Below, piece by piece: positions 55,515 through 64,000 of a DNA stretch of 64,000 nucleotides. Under the pieces are notes generated by a model, which worked only from the letters and a program-made list of their open reading frames with translations, did no database searches and had not been told where the DNA came from. How positions within the stretch are numbered: position 1 is the stretch's first letter; the number at the start of each line of letters is the position of its first letter. Source of the stretch: BOG-908 sp965198825 (GTDB taxonomy: Bacteria > Pseudomonadota > Alphaproteobacteria > Acetobacterales > Acetobacteraceae); the NCBI GenBank assembly GCA_965198825.1, contig CBDAQB010000002.1, positions 186,001-250,000 of the forward strand. Direction: 5' to 3'. Both the position numbers and the translations under genes were made by a program.

Positions 55515-58121
55515 CTACCTTACTGTAGGCAGCTCAACCCAAACGCTAGTCCCCTGCCGACCGTCGGCACGAGGACTGCGGGCCTCGACGCTGCCGCCTA
55601 TGGCTTCGATCAGGCCGCGGGCGATGGCGAGGCCGAGGCCGGTGCCTGGAACGGTGCGGTCCTGGCGGCGGGCGCGGTAGAAGCTGTCGAACACATGCGG
55701 CAGGTCTTCGGCAGAGATGCCTGAACCGCTGTCGCTGATGGTGATGCGGACGCTGCCTGGCGAGGCTTTTCCCTCAATGTCGACCGGTCCGTTGCCGGCG
55801 CCGTATTTGACGGCGTTTTCCAGAAGGTTCTGGAAGACCTGCTCGAGGAGCGCGGGGTCGGCCGAGACAGGCGGCAGGTTTTCCATGCCCAGGAGTGTGG
55901 GTTTGGCGAGGCCCGGCACTGTTTCGGCGACGTGGGTGATGAGCGGGAGCAGGGATACGGCTTCGATGCGGGCGACAATTTCGCCGCTTTCGAGGCGGGT
56001 CATTTCGTTGATGTTGGCAAGGAAGCGCGTCATGCGGACGGTGTCCTCCTCGATGCTGGCGAGCAGGTCCATGCGGATGTCCGGGTCCAGGCTGTTCCAG
56101 GAGAGGCGGAGGGTTCCGGCGGCGCCGCGAATGCCGGTCAGCGGTGTTCGGAGGTCGTGGGAGAGGCTGTTCAGAAGGGCGGTGCGGAGTTTCTGGGTTT
56201 CGCCCTGAGCTTCGGTTCGCGCGGCGGTGGCGGCGAGGCGGACGCGCTCGACGGCGGCGGCGGCCTGGTCGGCGAGGGTTGCGAGGGCCTGGTAGTCGGA
56301 GCGCGGGAGGTTGGCCGCGGGCTTGATGCCGATGACGCCGAGACGGCCGCGCGCGGTTCGCATGGGAAGGAAGCGCCAGGCGGAGCTCGGCAGGGTGGCG
56401 GTGCCGCGGCCGGCGGCTTCGGCGCGTGCGAAGGCCCAGCGGGCGGCGGCCCAGCTGCCTTCGTCCATGGTGTCGAGAGAGGCGGGGATGGCGGCGCGGA
56501 TGTTGAGGTCTTCGCCCTCGCCCATGAGAACGACGGCGGGGGAGACGATGTCGGCGGCGAGGCGGGCGATTTCCGGCAGCAGGTCCGCCTCGACGGCGGG
56601 GGTGCCGAGGCGGCGGCCGAAGGCGGAGATGCGGCGGAGGCTTTCGATGCGCCGCTGGGCGCCTGCCGCCTCGTTCCGGACGCGGCTGGCGAGCCAGCCG
56701 GTGGAGGCGGCGACGCTCGCGAAGACCAGGAGGGCGATGACGTCGCGCGGTTCGCTGATGGTGAGCTGGCCGACAGGCGGGATGAAGAAGAAGTTCCAGC
56801 TCAGGAACCCGGCGGCGGCGGTGAAAAGGGCGATGGCGAGGCCCCACAGGGTGGCGCTCGCGACGACCACGGCGAGGAAGAGCATGCCGAGCGCCTCGTG
56901 CTCGAGCCAGCGGTGGAGCAGGAAGCCCGCGGCGACGACGGCGCCGAGCATGCCGGTGCTCGCCGCCCACGGGATCCAACCGGTGGGGAACTGGCTGACC
57001 CGGCGGGCCCGCGCGCGGCCGCCGACGGGCACGACGTGCAGCGAGAAGTCGGGGCCTTCCTGCACCAGCCGGTTCGCCAGGGTGCGGCCGGCGAGGCGGC
57101 GCCAGCGGGCCGGTTTGCCTCGGCCGATGACCAGGTGGGTGACGTTGCGTGTGCGTGCCAGCTCCAGCGTGGTGTCCACGAGGTTGCCGCCTGCGCGTAT
57201 TTCGACGTCGGCGCCGAGGGAGGCGGCCATGTCGAGTGCGGGGCGGGCGACTTCGAGGCCGTCGGGGCGCTCCAGGTGGAGGGCGATCCAGGGGGCGCGC
57301 AAGGCGTCGGCGAGGCGCTTGGCCTGGCGGACGACGGCCTCCGCCGAGGCGTCGTAGCCGATGAGGGCGAGCACGCGGTCGCCTATTGGCCAGGGGCCGA
57401 CCGAATGCTGGCGCATGTAGTCGCGCACGTCCTGGTCCACGCGCTGGGCGGCGCGGCGCAGGCCGATTTCACGCAGGGCGGCGAGGTTGCCCTTGCGGAA
57501 GAAGCTGTCCAGCGCGCGGGCGGCGACATCCGGCCGGTAGATCTTGCCGTCGCGCAGGCGTTCGCGAAGGTCGGCTGGGCTGAGGTCGATGAATTCGATT
57601 TCCTGCGCCAGCTCCAGCACCCGGTCGGGCAGGGTTTCGCTGACGCGCACGCCGGTGATGCGGGCGACGTCGTCGTTCAGGCTCTCGAGATGCTGCACGT
57701 TCAGCGTGGCCCAGATGTCGATGCCGGCTTCGAGCAGCTCGGCGACATCCTCCCAGCGCTTGTTGTGCCGGCTGCCTGGGGCGTTGGTGTGGGCCAGCTC
57801 GTCGACCAGCAGGAGGGAGGGGCGGCGTTCTCGGGCCGCGTCGGCGTCGAACTCCTCCAGCACCTGGCCGCGATAGGCGATGCTGCGGCGAGGCAGGAGG
57901 GGGAGGTCGCCGATCTGCGCCTCGGTTTCGGCGCGCCCGTGAGTTTCGACGACGCCGACCAGAACGTCCCGGCCGTCCTCCTGGGCGCGCCTGGCTGAAG
58001 CGAGCATTTCCCAGGTCTTTCCCACGCCTGGCGCCGCGCCGAGGAAGACTTTCAGCCTGCCGTGGCCCTCGCGTGAGGCGGCGAGGAGAAGGGCTTCCGG
58101 ATCGGGCCGGGTGTCGGACAT
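55515..58121 (-). CDS. kdpD: Sensor histidine kinase KdpD
   Basis: 868 residues, usual length. The KdpD N-terminal domain has LKVFLGAAPGVGKTWEML (residues 24-41, Walker-like), then a USP-type domain (about 250-370) and four membrane helices (about 395-490) with FLSWNFFFIPPVGQLTI. A GAF-like region leads to the kinase with LSHDLRTPLTG near 654 and N/G boxes (NLLENAVKYG, GTGLGLAIARG). It senses K+ limitation or turgor and normally phosphorylates KdpE to switch on kdpFABC. Neither kdpE nor kdpABC lies in the window. The upstream neighbour is a small membrane protein that abuts it (TAAATG). Confidence 0.95.
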   Translation of the reverse strand: MSDTRPDPEALLLAASREGHGRLKVFLGAAPGVGKTWEMLASARRAQEDGRDVLVGVVETHGRAETEAQIGDLPLLPRRSIAYRGQVLEEFDADAARERRPSLLLVDELAHTNAPGSRHNKRWEDVAELLEAGIDIWATLNVQHLESLNDDVARITGVRVSETLPDRVLELAQEIEFIDLSPADLRERLRDGKIYRPDVAARALDSFFRKGNLAALREIGLRRAAQRVDQDVRDYMRQHSVGPWPIGDRVLALIGYDASAEAVVRQAKRLADALRAPWIALHLERPDGLEVARPALDMAASLGADVEIRAGGNLVDTTLELARTRNVTHLVIGRGKPARWRRLAGRTLANRLVQEGPDFSLHVVPVGGRARARRVSQFPTGWIPWAASTGMLGAVVAAGFLLHRWLEHEALGMLFLAVVVASATLWGLAIALFTAAAGFLSWNFFFIPPVGQLTISEPRDVIALLVFASVAASTGWLASRVRNEAAGAQRRIESLRRISAFGRRLGTPAVEADLLPEIARLAADIVSPAVVLMGEGEDLNIRAAIPASLDTMDEGSWAAARWAFARAEAAGRGTATLPSSAWRFLPMRTARGRLGVIGIKPAANLPRSDYQALATLADQAAAAVERVRLAATAARTEAQGETQKLRTALLNSLSHDLRTPLTGIRGAAGTLRLSWNSLDPDIRMDLLASIEEDTVRMTRFLANINEMTRLESGEIVARIEAVSLLPLITHVAETVPGLAKPTLLGMENLPPVSADPALLEQVFQNLLENAVKYGAGNGPVDIEGKASPGSVRITISDSGSGISAEDLPHVFDSFYRARRQDRTVPGTGLGLAIARGLIEAIGGSVEARSPRADGRQGTSVWVELPTVR

Positions 58122-58523
58122 TTACGTGTCGCGCTGGACGATGCCGAGCACGGCGGCGCCGAACAGGGCGGCGCCGGCGGCGAACACCACGATGACCACG
58201 CGGAGCCTGGTGCCGATGCCTTCGGCTTCCTGGCCCAGTTCGCCCAGCATGCGCGTGCGCTCGGCGGCGGCGCGTGCGGCGATGTCGCCTGGGCCGGTGG
58301 CGAGGTGGTCGAAGCTGTCGCCCAGCGCTTCGCGCAGTCCTTCAAGATGCGCGGCGAAGTCGGGCTGCCTGGAGGCGGCGACGGCCTCGTCGAGCGCCTG
58401 GCTCCTGGCCAATGCGCGCTCGAAGGGGATCTGGGCGGCGTAGGTGGCGAAGGCGCCGACCAGGCCGACCACTGCGAAGGCCATGACCAGGAAGCCGGTC
58501 CAGGTGGCGCCGTTACGCTTCAT
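58122..58523 (-). CDS. Small two-helix membrane protein before kdpD
   Basis: 133 residues from ATG 58523 with GGAGAG before it. Two hydrophobic helices (about 8-28 and 108-128) flank a polar, helical stretch with LEGLREALGDSFDHL. The topology places the middle outside the cytoplasm. Its stop directly abuts the kdpD start, so the two are coupled. I do not recognise the family. It sits where KdpC would be expected in a normal operon but lacks KdpC features. A role as a membrane partner or periplasmic sensor for KdpD is possible. Confidence 0.75.
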   Translation of the reverse strand: MKRNGATWTGFLVMAFAVVGLVGAFATYAAQIPFERALARSQALDEAVAASRQPDFAAHLEGLREALGDSFDHLATGPGDIAARAAAERTRMLGELGQEAEGIGTRLRVVIVVFAAGAALFGAAVLGIVQRDT

Positions 58524-58692
58524 GGGTGAGGTCTCTCCGGAGTTGAGGGCGTTTTGGGTCCGGGAGGGCAGCGGGCGCAACCCCCGGGGTTGCCCTTGGG
58601 ATCTGGAGGCGCCGGAGCCTCTTTCATCGGGTCCAGCACAGTTCGTTAATCTTTCGCCTTCAGGATGATTGCCCAGCAGCGAGGCAGCCCTG

Positions 58693-59589
58693 ATGCAGAC
58701 ACGGAGTGCGGCGAATTGGCTGAAGGCGCCCGCACCCGCGGGTGAGCAGCCGCTCGATGGCACGGAGAATTTTCAGCAGCGCGGCAGCATGCGCCTGTCG
58801 CCCCGGTGGCCGCCGTTACGTATCGAGGCGGTAGAGAGCCTGTGGGGCGCCGGCTACATGGGCCCGGGCGGGCCTGAGGAGACACTGCGCCTCAGCAAGC
58901 CTTTGGGCCTGTCCGACAGGAGCATTCTGCTGCTGCTCGGAGGCGGGCTCGGCGGGCCGGCGCTGACCGTCTCGCACTCCTACCAGGCCTGGGTGAAGAG
59001 CTACGAGGCCGATCCTTCGCTCGCTGCCCTGGCGGAGGAGCGGCGGCCGGTGCTGGACCTTCACCAGATGATCACCACGCAGGTGTGGCGGCGGGACCGG
59101 CCGGCATTCGGCAAGGGGAGCGCCCATCACGCACTTTCGCTGGAGGCGCTGCGTGGCGTGGCGCCGCAGCCGGTCATCAGGAGCCTGGCGGGCGCGCTTC
59201 AGCCGAACGGGCATATCGTGCTGACCGAACTGGTGGCGGAGAAGCAGCCGCCTGCGAGCGACCGCGAGTTCGGCGCCTGGTGCCGGCTGGAGAACCGGCT
59301 GCCTACCTTGCCGCGCGCGGATGAGATCAGCCTGGCCTTCGCAGGTGAACATTTCGAGGTGAGGGTGATGGAGGATATTTCGGAGCGTCATGTCAGCCAG
59401 ACGATCTCCGGCTGGCGCGCGGCGGTGAAGGCAATGGCGGTGAGCGCAAGGCCGGCGGCCTCCGCGGCGGCGGCCTTCGTGAACGAGGCAGAACTTTGGC
59501 TTCTGCGTATCCGGCTGATGCGCCGCTTGGACCTGAAGCTGGTACGGTGGCATGCGAAGAGCACTTGTCCTGCCGCGCCCATGGTTTGA
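58693..59589 (+). CDS. Methyltransferase-like protein
   Basis: 298 residues from ATG 58693. The centre has a Rossmann entry SILLLLGGGLGGPALTV, then a strand ending in an acidic residue (VKSYEADPSL), as in class I SAM-dependent methyltransferases, and a later HIVLTELV strand. The glycine-rich motif I is somewhat atypical and the substrate part is not recognisable, so activity may be degenerate. No signal or membrane segment. Divergent from the kdpD pair, and the short rpmJ gene follows. Confidence 0.65.
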   Translation: MQTRSAANWLKAPAPAGEQPLDGTENFQQRGSMRLSPRWPPLRIEAVESLWGAGYMGPGGPEETLRLSKPLGLSDRSILLLLGGGLGGPALTVSHSYQAWVKSYEADPSLAALAEERRPVLDLHQMITTQVWRRDRPAFGKGSAHHALSLEALRGVAPQPVIRSLAGALQPNGHIVLTELVAEKQPPASDREFGAWCRLENRLPTLPRADEISLAFAGEHFEVRVMEDISERHVSQTISGWRAAVKAMAVSARPAASAAAAFVNEAELWLLRIRLMRRLDLKLVRWHAKSTCPAAPMV

Positions 59590-59700
59590 GCCGGGTTTGC
59601 CTCTGGTGGCGCGCTGGTCCGGCTTGACTCTCTCAGCCGGTGTCGGCTATTCGCCCGCTCCCCCGACGTGCTCCGCACGCCGCGCCACTTAGGTTGTGAC

Positions 59701-59826
59701 ATGAAGATCCGTAATAGCCTCCGCGCCGCCAAGACCCGCGACAAGAACTGCCGCGTCGTGCGCCGGCATGGCCGCGTTTACGTCATCAACAAGAAGAACC
59801 CGCGGATGAAGGCTCGCCAGGGCTAG
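59701..59826 (+). CDS. rpmJ: 50S ribosomal protein L36
   Basis: 41 residues, MKIRNSLRAAKTRDKNCRVV followed by the RRHGRVYVINKKN region, the alphaproteobacterial L36 form. It has one cysteine rather than the zinc-binding set, so it is the zinc-independent (C-) type. A very basic protein of the large subunit. It lies alone, not in the ribosomal protein operon, as in many relatives. The 240 bp that follow contain no gene that I can support. Confidence 0.95.
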   Translation: MKIRNSLRAAKTRDKNCRVVRRHGRVYVINKKNPRMKARQG

Positions 59827-60066
59827 TCTCCGGCGTTCGCGCGTATTGGCGTTTGCGGCACGCCTAGGCTCTCTCGCTGGGACCTGACGCGCTTTATCCG
59901 GCAGCAGGCCGGTCGGGCTCGGAACCTGTATCTTGCCGCTGCAGCCGGACAGCGTTAGCCATTCTGCCTTGGCCAGCATTACCGCGACCCATCCGGGCTG
60001 CCTGCCGGCGTTGGTAAAACGCCAGCACCTGCTAACGTCATTGCCGCTGACGAAGAGCATGCTTGC

Positions 60067-61479
60067 GTGAGAGACCCGCCGATGCGAACGGGCGCCTTGA
60101 ACACGCTGTTCTACGAGCAGAGGCCTAGGGTGTTTTCCGCGGCGCCAATCGCCTGGACGATACACCGGTGGCCGGCGATTACACTTGCCGCCATCCTGTT
60201 CCTCTCCCTGATCGGGCTGTCTCCTGTCGCTATCGTTGGACCGGACATCAACGTCTCCGGGATACCCAGCGGAGATGGCGACACGCTGAAGCAGGCGATC
60301 TATGTGCTGCTGTTCCTGCTCATCGCCTGGTATGCTGCGGCAACGCGCGGCATCAGGGAGCTGGCAGCGGTCCCCTGGCCTTTGGCGGTGGTGTTGGGGT
60401 GGTGCTGGCTAAGCCTGTCTTGGGCTGTCGATCCGTCCATCGCGTTCAGGCGCGTCGTGCTTGCTACCTTGGCCGTGACCACCGTCACCTACGCCGTTCG
60501 TGCGATGCCTGCGCGCACTGTGCTTAATGTGCTGAGCGCCACGTTGGCCGTGGTGTTGGTGGCGGATTGGATATCAATCCCCCTGTTTCATTATGCCCTG
60601 CAACAGGCTGACGAGGTCGAAAAGGAGCTCGCAGGCGATTGGCGAGGCTTGCATAATCACAAGAACGAGGCAGGTGCGTTTTGCGCCATGGCGTCGATTA
60701 TCTTTGTCAGCGCGGCCTATCGGGCGCGCTCACGTATTTCCGGGCCTTTGATTATCGCGGCCACTCTGGCGTTTTTGTGGCTGACGAAATCGAAAACGTC
60801 GATCGGGTTCGTATCGGTAGGCATGTTGATCGGCCTACTAGCTGAATTTTGCTATAAGAACCCTCCCCTGCGCCGTTTCTTGCTGGTTGCCTCTCTGCTT
60901 GCCATCTGGGGAGTCGTCGCATTTGACGCGATCCCCTACGACGCGTTCGTCGCAGCCATGGACGACCCGGCCGCTTTCACCGGCCGGAGTCAGATCTGGT
61001 CGCTGCTTGCGCAATACGCGGGCGATCACTTCCTTTTTGGCGCGGGCTACGGATCGTTCTGGGGGCTTGGCACGGAAAGCCCGCTCTACGCTTATACGAC
61101 CGGCTGGGTGACGACAGTCTTCGAGGCGCACGACGGATATCTGGATCTGCAAGTCCAGATCGGGTTCATCGGACTGGCGATGGCATTGGCGCTTCTTGTT
61201 ATCAGGCCGCTGTTTATACTGTTCTGCCGCCCGCTCCGGACTGACGCGTCGCGTTGGTTGCTTTGTTCGATATTGGCGTTTGGCTTCCTGCACAATCTTC
61301 TGGAGAGCTCAATCCTCAACCGGTCCAATGGGACGTGGGTGATCATGATCATCATGTATGTGTTGCTCGAGGATGCGCGCGTCGGTGGCTACGGGCGTCG
61401 TGCTAATGACGTGTCTGTCGCTCTGCAACCAGGCGTCGACCCTGGGCTGCCGCTGGCTGGAAGCTTGCCTCCTTCGTGA
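60067..61479 (+). CDS. O-antigen ligase/polymerase-like membrane protein
   Basis: 470 residues with about ten hydrophobic helices. The O-antigen ligase pattern is in the second half: a large periplasmic loop with TGRSQIWSLLAQYAGDHFLFGAGYGSFWG near 300-328, then EAHDGYLDLQVQIGFIGLAMAL near 356, which has the conserved His. The family (WaaL, Wzy_C, ExoQ) joins or polymerises surface polysaccharides on the outer face of the inner membrane. Start either at GTG 60067 or ATG 60082. It may act with the glycosyltransferases near 21 kb, but it is not linked to them. Confidence 0.85.
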   Translation: MRDPPMRTGALNTLFYEQRPRVFSAAPIAWTIHRWPAITLAAILFLSLIGLSPVAIVGPDINVSGIPSGDGDTLKQAIYVLLFLLIAWYAAATRGIRELAAVPWPLAVVLGWCWLSLSWAVDPSIAFRRVVLATLAVTTVTYAVRAMPARTVLNVLSATLAVVLVADWISIPLFHYALQQADEVEKELAGDWRGLHNHKNEAGAFCAMASIIFVSAAYRARSRISGPLIIAATLAFLWLTKSKTSIGFVSVGMLIGLLAEFCYKNPPLRRFLLVASLLAIWGVVAFDAIPYDAFVAAMDDPAAFTGRSQIWSLLAQYAGDHFLFGAGYGSFWGLGTESPLYAYTTGWVTTVFEAHDGYLDLQVQIGFIGLAMALALLVIRPLFILFCRPLRTDASRWLLCSILAFGFLHNLLESSILNRSNGTWVIMIIMYVLLEDARVGGYGRRANDVSVALQPGVDPGLPLAGSLPPS

Positions 61480-61500
61480 TCCGGCACCAATCTCTTGGTG

Positions 61501-62964
61501 ATGATCGCTCAGCCAGTTCCGAACCAGGCTACCCTCGCCAAGCGTGACCAGGTTGTCGCGGCGCTTCGCCGGGCGGTGCCTGGCGATGGCGTGATCGCGG
61601 ACGCCCTGCGGCTGAAGCCTTACGAGACCGATGGGCTGGCGATATATCGGCAGCCGCCTTTGGCGGTCGTGCTGCCTGAAACGACAGACCAGGTGGCGGC
61701 TGTGCTGCGTGTCTGCCACGAGATGAACGTGCGAGTGATCCCGCGTGGCGCCGGGACCTCGTTGTCGGGGGGTGCACTGCCGCTGGCCGATTCGGTGGTC
61801 GTGGGGATGATGCGGATGAACCAGATCCTCGATATCGACTATGGGGACCGGTGCGCGACCGTGCAGGCGGGGGTGACTAATCTGGCGATTACGGGGGCTG
61901 TTGCCGGCGAGGGGTTCTTCTATGCGCCTGATCCTTCCAGCCAGCTCGCCTGCATGATCGGCGGCAACGTCGGCATGAACTCCGGCGGCGCGCATTGCCT
62001 GAAATATGGGGTGACGGCGAACAATTTGCTGGGGCTTCGCATCGTCACCATCGAGGGCGAGATACTCGATATCGGCGGGGCGCATCTGGATGCCGCAGGC
62101 TACGACTGGCTTGGGCTGCTGACAGGCAGCGAGGGCATGCTGGCCATGGTGACCGAGGTGACGGTGCGCATCCTGCGCAGCCCGGAAGGCCAGCGGGCCA
62201 TGCTGGTGGGTTTCGAGGCCAGCGAGACGGCCGGCGCATGCGTGGATGCGATCATCGGCTCGGGCATCATTCCCGTGGCGCTCGAGTTCATGGACCGGCC
62301 GGCGATCCATGCCTGCGAGGATTTCGCGCATGCCGGTTATCCGCTCGATGTGGAAGCGATGCTCATCATCGAGGTGGAGGGCAGCGTCGCCGAGCAGGAT
62401 GCGCTGCTTGGGCGGATCACCAGCATCTGCCGGGAGTTCTCGCCGAAGACCCTGCGTGTTTCGGCGTCGGCCGAGGAGAGTGCGGCGATCTGGAAGGGCC
62501 GCAAGGGCGCTTTCGGGGCGATCGGCCGGATAAGCCCTGATTATTTCTGCATGGATGGCACCATTCCGACGAGCCGCCTGCCCGAGACGTTGCGGCGCAT
62601 CGGGGCGCTGGCGGCGGCTGCGGATTTGCAGGTGTGCAACATCTTCCATGCAGGCGACGGCAATCTTCATCCGCTGATCATGTTCGACGCCAACGACGCG
62701 GACAGTTTTGCCCGGGCGGAGCGGCTGGGCGCGGACATCCTGACCCTGTGCGTCGATGTCGGCGGCTGCCTCACGGGCGAGCATGGCGTCGGCGTGGAGA
62801 AGCGCGACCTGATGGGGTCGCAGTTCAATGAGGCCGAGCTTGATCAGCAACGCCGGATCAAGAGCGCGTTCGATCCGCAGTGGCTGCTGAACCCCTCCAA
62901 AGTGTTCCCGCTGCTCGAAGACGCCCCGATAGTCGAAAAAGCCCGGCTACTCGAAAACGCATGA
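61501..62964 (+). CDS. glcD: Glycolate oxidase subunit GlcD
   Basis: 487 residues from ATG 61501. FAD-binding PCMH domain with VIPRGAGTSLSGGALP near 77-92 and MIGGNVGMNSGGAHCLKYGVT near 156-176, and the C-terminal domain with HAGDGNLHP near 382 and GCLTGEHGVGVEKR near 422. Membrane-associated glycolate dehydrogenase GlcDEF oxidises glycolate to glyoxylate. Its stop overlaps the glcE start (ATGA). The next subunit, glcF, should lie to the right of the window. Confidence 0.95.
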   Translation: MIAQPVPNQATLAKRDQVVAALRRAVPGDGVIADALRLKPYETDGLAIYRQPPLAVVLPETTDQVAAVLRVCHEMNVRVIPRGAGTSLSGGALPLADSVVVGMMRMNQILDIDYGDRCATVQAGVTNLAITGAVAGEGFFYAPDPSSQLACMIGGNVGMNSGGAHCLKYGVTANNLLGLRIVTIEGEILDIGGAHLDAAGYDWLGLLTGSEGMLAMVTEVTVRILRSPEGQRAMLVGFEASETAGACVDAIIGSGIIPVALEFMDRPAIHACEDFAHAGYPLDVEAMLIIEVEGSVAEQDALLGRITSICREFSPKTLRVSASAEESAAIWKGRKGAFGAIGRISPDYFCMDGTIPTSRLPETLRRIGALAAAADLQVCNIFHAGDGNLHPLIMFDANDADSFARAERLGADILTLCVDVGGCLTGEHGVGVEKRDLMGSQFNEAELDQQRRIKSAFDPQWLLNPSKVFPLLEDAPIVEKARLLENA

Positions 62965-64000
62965 GCGGATCGCTGCTGGAGCCGGCCGACGAAGAGTCGC
63001 TGGCCGGCATGGTGCGGAACGCGCATGCCGCGGGCGAGCCGCTTATGGTGCAGGGCGGCGGCACGAAGCTCGGCATGCTGCGTCCGGTGCAGGCGGCGCA
63101 CACCCTGACGACGCGTGGGCTGACGGGCTTTTCGCTTTACGCGCCGAAGGAGCTGGTCATGTCGGCTGCCGCGGGTACGGCTGTCGCGGATGTGGAAGCG
63201 AAGCTTGCCGAGCATGGGCAGCAGCTCATCGCGGAGCCGCCCGATCTTTCGAGATTGCTGAGCCCGTCGGCCACCGATGCAAGCCGGCAGACGCTGGGGG
63301 GCATACTGGCGACGAATTGGTCCGGGCCTCGCCGTGTCGCATGGGGCGCCATGCGCGATCATGTGTTGGGCGTGCGCGCCGTCGATGGCCGTGGCGAGGT
63401 GATGCGGTCCGGCGGGCGGGTGCTGAAGAACGTGACCGGCCTGGACATGTGCAAGCTGCTGACAGGCAGCCACGGCACGCTTGGGGTGATTACCGAAATT
63501 ACCCTGAAGGTTCTGCCCGCGGCCGAGCTGTCCGGTTCGGTGATGCTGACAGGGCTCGAGGCGACAGCTGCCGTCGCTGCCTTGTCGCGTTCGCTCGGCT
63601 CGCCTTTTTCGGTGTCCGGTGCTGCCTATTTGCCGCCCGAGGCTGCGGCCTTGCTGCCTGGCGCGCCGGCGCATTCCGTCGCTCTCGCGCGTATCGAGGA
63701 TTTCGCGGAGAGCGTCGCGTACCGTACGGCGAAGTTACGTGAGTTGCTGGGCGAGTTTGGCGAGGCGAGCATTCTCGATCATGCGGCGAGCGTCGCTGCG
63801 TGGGCCGCCATACGGCACGCCGCGGTGCTGCCTGCGGAAGATGCCGACGCCATCTGGCGGGTTTCGGTGCGGCCGTCGCGCGGCGCGGCAGTGCTGGGAG
63901 CGGCACAGGCACAAGGTGCACGCGGATATCTCGATTGGGGCGGCGGCCTTGTCATGCTGGCTGGCCAATCCACGGAAGCCATGCACCACGTCGTGACACA
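62961..64000 (+). CDS. glcE: Glycolate oxidase subunit GlcE, cut by the right window edge
   Basis: The frame from ATG 62961 is open to the end of the window: 346 codons with no stop. FAD-binding residues are visible: MVQGGGTKLGM near 29-39, then QTLGGILATNWSGPRR near 111-126 and the conserved GGRVLKNVTGLDMCKLLTGS with GTLGVITEI. GlcE is the second FAD subunit of glycolate dehydrogenase. It starts inside the glcD stop, so the two are coupled. As the family is usually about 350-400 residues, only the last few dozen residues are missing. Confidence 0.94.
   Translation, partial: MSGSLLEPADEESLAGMVRNAHAAGEPLMVQGGGTKLGMLRPVQAAHTLTTRGLTGFSLYAPKELVMSAAAGTAVADVEAKLAEHGQQLIAEPPDLSRLLSPSATDASRQTLGGILATNWSGPRRVAWGAMRDHVLGVRAVDGRGEVMRSGGRVLKNVTGLDMCKLLTGSHGTLGVITEITLKVLPAAELSGSVMLTGLEATAAVAALSRSLGSPFSVSGAAYLPPEAAALLPGAPAHSVALARIEDFAESVAYRTAKLRELLGEFGEASILDHAASVAAWAAIRHAAVLPAEDADAIWRVSVRPSRGAAVLGAAQAQGARGYLDWGGGLVMLAGQSTEAMHHVVT

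Overview
The window is about 64 kb of high-GC DNA from an alphaproteobacterium. The closest fit is Rhodospirillales/Acetobacteraceae. This is inferred from the type of L36 protein, the yebC-ruvC-ruvA order, the cydABX/cydDC set, a methanol-dehydrogenase accessory (mxa) cluster and glycolate oxidase genes. Nothing in the window fixes the species. I saw no rRNA, tRNA or CRISPR array.

Layout. 0-9.3 kb is an oxygen-response block: an HdeD-like membrane protein (cut by the left edge), a CBS-pair protein, cytochrome bd oxidase cydA-cydB-cydX on the minus strand and its assembly transporter cydD-cydC on the plus strand, with a perfect FNR/ANR box between them. A phasin-like gene with a near-perfect second box, an unknown protein and a small Rmf-like protein follow. 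9.3-13.2 kb is accessory: a secreted protein of unknown function, a lone HTH protein, a DUF1937 (nucleoside deoxyribosyltransferase-like) gene divergent from a polytopic membrane protein, and an MltR-like protein. From 10.9 kb this stretch is visibly AT-richer than its surroundings. 13.3-20.4 kb is signalling: a hybrid histidine kinase overlapping a double KaiC ATPase, then a GGDEF-EAL protein overlapping a HerA-type ATPase. 20.6-31.3 kb carries two glycosyltransferases, RNase E, an amidase, PBP1A and RF2 (prfB, with its programmed frameshift). 31.3-36 kb has an aldolase-fold protein, an SDR, ruvA, ruvC, yebC and a metal-type permease. 36.2-38.5 kb has a DegP-type protease followed by an EndoU toxin-domain relic with a MafI-like immunity gene. 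38.6-44 kb has nagA, an acyl-CoA ligase, a ketopantoate-reductase-like gene and a GT39-like membrane protein. 44.1-55.3 kb pairs a NitT/TauT-type ABC importer operon with the divergent mxaR-S-A-C-K-L cluster, a lipoprotein and a TonB receptor. 55.5-64 kb has KdpD without KdpE or KdpABC, a methyltransferase-like gene, rpmJ, an O-antigen ligase-like gene, glcD and the start of glcE.

The most striking pattern is not a gene. A dispersed palindromic element, built from GTTCTTTTTT/AAAAAAGAAC arms flanking a core of about 45 bp, occurs about fourteen times, once every 4-5 kb. It occurs as single arms or inverted pairs, with the core in both orientations. It supplies the last codons and the stop of at least three genes and lies in frame within the leader of mxaA. 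A second, unrelated structured repeat of about 120 bp occurs twice (20.4 and 26.2 kb). The other hidden item is the EndoU toxin domain at 37.9 kb, interrupted by one in-frame TAG, with its immunity gene next to it.
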